A stretch of DNA of 64,000 nt. Source: Cheilinus undulatus (lineage: Eukaryota > Chordata > Actinopteri > Labriformes > Labridae). Positions 59,380-64,000 of this stretch are shown piece by piece. A program made the position numbers and the translations under genes. Location of the stretch: assembly GCF_018320785.1 (NCBI RefSeq), contig NC_054877.1, positions 33,130,151 to 33,194,150 on the forward strand, read 5' to 3'. The first letter of the stretch is position 1. Each line of letters starts with the position of its first letter. The notes under the pieces are model-generated. The model had not been told where the DNA came from. It saw nothing but the letters and a program-made list of their open reading frames with translations, and did no database searches.

Positions 59380-60890
59380 TGTGATTTGTAGACTTATTTC
59401 TTTTAACTATAGATGTAATTCAAAGTTGTTTCATTTGGTAAGGGATTCAACCAGGAACAAGTCACTGAGAAAAAAGTCAAGATAAAGTAATATCTATGAT
59501 AAACTAATCAAAAATGAAAGTATTTATTGGGCCATAAATAACTGAGTAACATCTAGATATAGAAATACTTGAAAACTGCAACTCAAAGATAAGTATTTCT
59601 GGTTTTATTTTTTGCAGCTTTTGTAGTGCCTTATTGAGTGTGACCCTTTGACAAGTCTCCATTTAATCATCTTAATACTTTTTTTTTTTTTTACCCAAAT
59701 AATGCTTCTTAAAAAAGGAGGAAGTGCATCAGTTCCAAGAGATTTCATCATGTTATCAGCTTAACCAGGAAACGCTGTTCTTGGTTCTCCCATCAGGCTG
59801 TTACCTGACACTGGTGGACAAAGTTTCACCCTTATGCTTCCCAGTTACAGAAGCGTCTTTGCCAATCCGCTTTTGATTTTAAGACTTTTTCCTTCAAACA
59901 GATTGTAGTTAGACCATGAGGATTCTATTTACATTAAATTCAGTTTACTCAGATTACTAGTCATGTAAGTTCTGTATGCTTTTTCATAGTTCTTTAAATA
60001 AACAGCTATCCATAAGATACAAGTAAAGGGTAGCCCTGCAGTCCTGATCTCAGTATTTTATCAAGTGTATTTCAGTTCCAAGGACTCACAGTGCACTTCT
60101 TGACCTGCTAGAAAGTACTAATTCATTCAGCCCGAATGCCTTTTGTTTTGATTACAAATATTGGTTTCTATGATTGTCAGTCATATCCACTGATTTGTCA
60201 TAAGCATCAGTCAGTGTAAAATCATTATCTTGATTCCCTAAAAAGCACATTTAATATATGCTTGCGTTACGAGTGCAGTGCACAAAGAAAACAGTCCCCT
60301 AGGGGGCACAATCTGCTGGTTGTTTTAAGTCCCAAGTCATTCTAAAATCAGCAGCTCTCTTTCTCACTCCTTGTGTGCCTTGCTCTGCTTCATAATGGCA
60401 AGCTTTAACAATCAGCAGACATAATGCAAGTCTTCAAAAATATCAACCTAGTCCAGCTGCCTTTAGATTAAACTCTGGAGGCCAATCTTAAAAGTCGAAC
60501 TAAATAAAAGTCTTACTGTGAGTTTCATATTTTGAAATGTGGGTAATTATTTGTGGTAAGACACAAAAACTGAACTGAAGTTTCCCTGGATACTTAGCAG
60601 ATTTGGTAACTGAGATGAACTTGTAACTGAGTCGTTTCACTTGCCAGAAAACTGAGCTTGAGACAGTTTGAGCAGGGATTAGCCAGAGGTGAGTCGCAGC
60701 CACCTGCGCCACTGGCCTGCACTAACTTCTTAAAGTTGTAGTTCACCTCAGATACAGACAGAATGCTGCACTTCAGATGCTATTATTTCTCTGAAGTCTT
60801 CCTTGTTAGAGCATGGGGAAATAGCAGAATCCTTCCACATGGGTGCATGTATGTCCAGAGCCATCCTCTAGCCATCTTCAGTTGTCTCTT
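59380..60890. other. Gene-poor stretch right of fbxo36
   Basis: I see no convincing exon, RNA gene or complete transposon here. If the minus-strand terminal exon at 61059-60892 is real, part of this stretch would be its 3' UTR. TTTATT (a minus-strand AATAAA) near 59600 would fit that reading. Confidence 0.3.
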
Positions 60891-60891
60891 G

Positions 60892-61059
60892 CTACATTAA
60901 AGCTTTCAAATCTGCTACCACTAACTCTTCTGGTCTCTGACTATCCAGGCCTGCTGAATCAAGAGTTCCTGGTGGGTTACTGTTCTTTCTCAGTTTGAAC
61001 ACTTTCTTCTGCAGCATTTTAGACAGCAGACTGGCACCATAAAAGACCACAAATCTCTT
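60892..61059 (-). CDS. Possible terminal coding exon, unassigned gene
   Basis: On the minus strand an acceptor-like AAAATTCAG precedes 55 codons ending in TAG. The peptide starts KRFVVFYGASLLSKMLQKKV, becomes basic (FKLRKNSNPPG), then acidic, ending VVADLKALM. Base composition is less AT-rich than the surroundings and there is no repeat similarity. I do not recognise the family. It begins in phase 0, which does not join directly to the candidate exon at 61468-61324 (phase 1), so an intermediate exon or a different partner would be needed. It may be chance. Confidence 0.35.
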   Translation of the reverse strand, partial: KRFVVFYGASLLSKMLQKKVFKLRKNSNPPGTLDSAGLDSQRPEELVVADLKALM

Positions 61060-61323
61060 CTGAATTTTGGGTCATGATTTAAATAATTATGGATGGGGCC
61101 CTAAATCAGATATTCTTGGAAAACCCTCACAACATGTTTGGGTTTTATGCGGTTTTATGTGGGAGCCTTATCCGCTATCTGATCCAACTCTCAGCCAGAT
61201 GGTAATCTGATGATAAGCTCATGTCCTCAGTTCACGTGAGCGTCTAGAGCATATGACCTCAGTTCTGATAAAACATCTACCTAGTAAACCGCTGACTTTT
61301 GTTCCACTAAAAAACGTACTCAC

Positions 61324-61468
61324 AATCCAGTTTCCAATCAGGAGGGTTAATCGCTCCAATCACAGCCTTGTAGCTGCGCCACTCCTCTACAGAGTGAGGG
61401 TTAGAGTGCTCCAGACTCCCTCTGAGGTCACCAGGTTGAGCCCTCTTCAGCGCCTGACCTGCTTTCCT
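61324..61468 (-). CDS. Possible internal coding exon, unassigned gene
   Basis: A minus-strand open frame of 48 codons lies between an acceptor (TTTGCACCTTTAG) and a strong donor (GTGAGT). The peptide includes RKAGQALKRAQPGDLRGSLE and SVEEWRSYKAVIGAINPPDW. It is one of the most GC-rich pieces in the right-hand 5 kb; the next reading frame I tested on this strand closes early. This looks exon-like, but I cannot name the family and no neighbouring exon in matching phase was found. Confidence 0.4.
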
Positions 61469-62406
61469 CTAAAGGTGCAAACAACAGTCAGTATTCCCCT
61501 TTAAGAGAATAAGCAACCGGGGTACCTCTTCATCTGACAATGAACTCCACCCCTGGGTGCTTCCTCTGTATAACTGCCACCAAGTCCACTAAGGCCTTAT
61601 GGCCTTGGCTAGCCTTTCCTCTTTAAACCCTACTGTCAGCCTTTAAGTTGACTGGGGTGAAACAAGGTTGAGGCTCCCTGTTACACTGCATACCTTTGAC
61701 CACCTTAGTTCTGAATTTTCTTGATCACAAATATGAACTCCATCCACAGTCACTGTGGAGCATAGTCTTTTCTACTTAGTTGTCTTGCTGTCAGTATTTT
61801 TTTTTTAAAGCAAAAAATGGTGTGTGCTGTACAGGAGGTATTCAGTGCTCCTGTGCAGTGTTGGCATGCGTAGTATCTTTTTATGTGGTTTATTGGTATT
61901 CCATTATTTACTCTGCTTATCCTCAGAGAGTCCTCAAGAGCTTGGGCTGATTGAACCTGACATTGAGTGATAAGTTGATGCACCCTTGACAGATCTGACA
62001 GACAGGGTCATGGTAAGTTGAACACTAACCTTCGAGTTTAACTTACCTCTGTGAATTTGTACTGTGGGGTAGGCCTAAGCAATAACATTTGAAGTATGAG
62101 TCATATCTCAATAAGATATGTTCCTTACTAACCAGGATTTACCTACATATTTTTGAAGTAGTAAAGCTGGTTATTTGCTCTTTATTTGTCTGCACTCGAG
62201 ATCAGTGAGCTTTTCTAAAATATATTTTTATTTACTTATTTATAAAGCCCATCTATTAAGGTCACAGGCAGTGTTTTAAAAGTACAACTCATATGTTTAC
62301 TAAAAATGTTTCTTACATTAACTTAGCTTGAATGAGCCAGTTACAGAGTGGTAAAGCTACAGATTTGTTCATATTCATGCATCATCTAATTTTATCCTAG
62401 CATCTA

Positions 62407-63760
62407 CAGTGCTTATAAAAAGTGTTCACCCTCCTGGCTAGTTTGCCCTTTAGATCAATCATGGTCAATATAATTTGGCTTTTTTGACCAAATAACAAAC
62501 CCAAAAATCTTTTTTGATGTCAAAGTAAATAGAGATTTCTTTATGGTAATGTCAACTAAATTCAAAATATGCAAGGGAAAGTGACTACATAAATATTCAT
62601 CCCCTTTAAAATTACTGACCCAATTCAACAGAGGTCCAGCCAATTGGTGCTAGTAGTCTCATAGTTAGAGAAACTGGGATCACTTGAGTGCAGTGAATGT
62701 GTCTGAAGTGATTGTAGTATAAAGACACACGTATCTGGAAGGTCCAGTCACTGGTTAGTCACCACAAGAAACTCAGAGAAAAGGTTATTGAACTGTATTA
62801 GTCAGAATTGATACCAAAAAATCTCTACATCCCACAGAGTTTAGTTAAATCCATCATCAAGAAATGGAATGAATATTGCACGTATAGATTTGCCTCGCAA
62901 TGACCGTGCAAGAAGGAGATAAGTGACAAAAGCCACCGAGACACCTATGACTCTGAGGGAGTTGAGATGGGGGAGACTCACACCAGCTGTTTCAGGGGTT
63001 CTTCACCAGTCTAAGCTTTATGGGAGTGTGGCAAAGAGAAAGCCATTGTTGAAGAAAACTCGTGTCAAGAATCTCATCTAGAGTTCACCAAAAGGCATGT
63101 AGGAGACTCCATGGTCAAATGGAAGAAAGTTCTTTGGTCTGATGAGGCTAAAATGGTGCTTTCTGGCCATCAGATAAGATTTTATGTTTGGCAGACATCA
63201 AACACTGCACATCATGCACCACAAACACACTATCCCTACTCTGAAGCATGAAGGTGGCAGCATCATGCCGTGGGGATGCTTCTTGGCACTCAGCCCTGGA
63301 AGGCTTGTAAAGGTAAAGGGTAAAATGAATGCTGCAAAATATAGGAAATCCTGGAGGGCAATCTTATTCAGTCTGCAAAGAAACCACAGCTTGGGGCAAG
63401 TTATATTTTCCTGTAACAAAAAGAAAATACTACACAGAAATGGTTTAAATACATTGTGGTGAATGTTCTGGAGTGGTTGAGTCAAAGCCCAGACCTCAGT
63501 CCAACAGAGAATTTGTGGCTGTTAATGCCAGATCCCTGTGCAACCTGACAGAGCTTGAGCAGTTTTGCAAAGAAGAATGAAGTAAAATTGCAATGTCCAG
63601 ATGTGTAAGCCTGATTGAGACATAGCCGCACATGTATATTTATGCAGTTACTTATTTTACATTACATATTTTATTTCAATGACATTACTTTGTTGAAATC
63701 TGTTTTCACTTTGACATCAGAGAGTTTTTACTAATTTTTTTTTTTTTTTAAGCCAAATTA
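62407..63760 (+). mobile_element. Tc1-like transposon, decayed, 3' end interrupted
   Basis: The left end is CAGTGCTTATAAAAAGTGTT next to TA. Inside, transposase text on the plus strand includes TCACCAGTCTAAGCTTTATG, TGGTCTGATGAGGCTAAAAT, GAAGCATGAAGGTGGCAGCA, CCAGACCTCAGTCCAACAGA (catalytic-Glu region) and AGAGCTTGAGCAGTTTTGCA. Several frame breaks are present. Instead of the expected terminal repeat, the 3' region stops at AAGCCAAATTA, where another Tc1 element begins at a TA. It is the same family as 34785-35575. Confidence 0.88.
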
Positions 63761-64000
63761 CAGTGCCATGAAAAAGTTTTTGCCTCCTTTCTGATTCTGG
63801 ATTTTTATACATATTTATCACACTTAAATATTTTGGATCATCAAACCAATTTTAATATCTCACAAAGACAACTCAAGTAAATACAAAATGCAGTTTCTGA
63901 ATTCTGATTTTATATATTAAGGGGGGAGAAATCCAAACCTATCTGGCCCTGTGTGAAAAAGTAATTGACCCCTGAACTTAATAACTTGTTGTGCCATCCT
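63761..64000 (-). mobile_element. Tc1-like transposon, end of element inserted in another Tc1
   Basis: It begins CAGTGCCATGAAAAAGTTTT directly after TA and matches the reverse complement of 1310-1546 over its whole length, including TTATCACACTTAAA and TTGTGCCATCCT. The transposase would read leftward on the minus strand if complete. It continues past the window edge. Confidence 0.85.

Overview
This is a vertebrate nuclear window, almost certainly a ray-finned (teleost) fish. Genes are split by GT-AG introns, and the introns are AT-rich and packed with fish-type Tc1/mariner elements, hAT-like and TTAA-flanked miniature transposons, LINE tails and microsatellites. I see no bacterial features, operons, CRISPR array, tRNA or rRNA.

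Layout from left to right. (1) The last coding exon and 3' UTR of septin 2 (+, 1746 to about 3150). (2) stk25, a germinal-centre-kinase (MST) Ser/Thr kinase, complete on the minus strand (11 coding exons, start 19546, stop 5717), converging on septin 2. (3) mff, the mitochondrial fission factor (+, 6 coding exons, 21646 to 28080), head to head with stk25 across about 2 kb of shared upstream DNA. (4) A FEN1-like flap endonuclease paralogue (+, 11 exons, 30364 to 38447). (5) agfg1, an ArfGAP-domain FG/NPF-repeat protein (+, 12 exons, 39584 to 51708). (6) fbxo36, an F-box protein (+, 4 exons, 54631 to 58578), with a perfect RFX X-box just upstream of its start. (7) A poorly resolved end with two possible minus-strand exons (60892 to 61468) and a Tc1-in-Tc1 insertion running off the window edge.

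I joined the exons by hand using splice sites and reading phase. All five complete gene models keep one open frame: 417, 284, 349, 469 and 297 codons before the stop. The genes do not form one pathway; they cover septin filaments, kinase signalling at Golgi/STRIPAK, mitochondrial division, DNA flap processing, clathrin/endosome cargo sorting and ubiquitin ligase adaptors. Their grouping looks like conserved synteny: from memory, human SEPTIN2 and STK25 lie at 2q37.3, and MFF, AGFG1 and FBXO36 at 2q36.3.

The most notable points are the FEN1 paralogue (shortened cap, one catalytic Glu replaced by Asp, intact PCNA-binding box), the fbxo36 X-box with an overlapping upstream ORF, the acidic C-terminal extension of fbxo36, and several well-preserved miniature transposons with visible target-site duplications. 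I found no convincing new multi-gene system.
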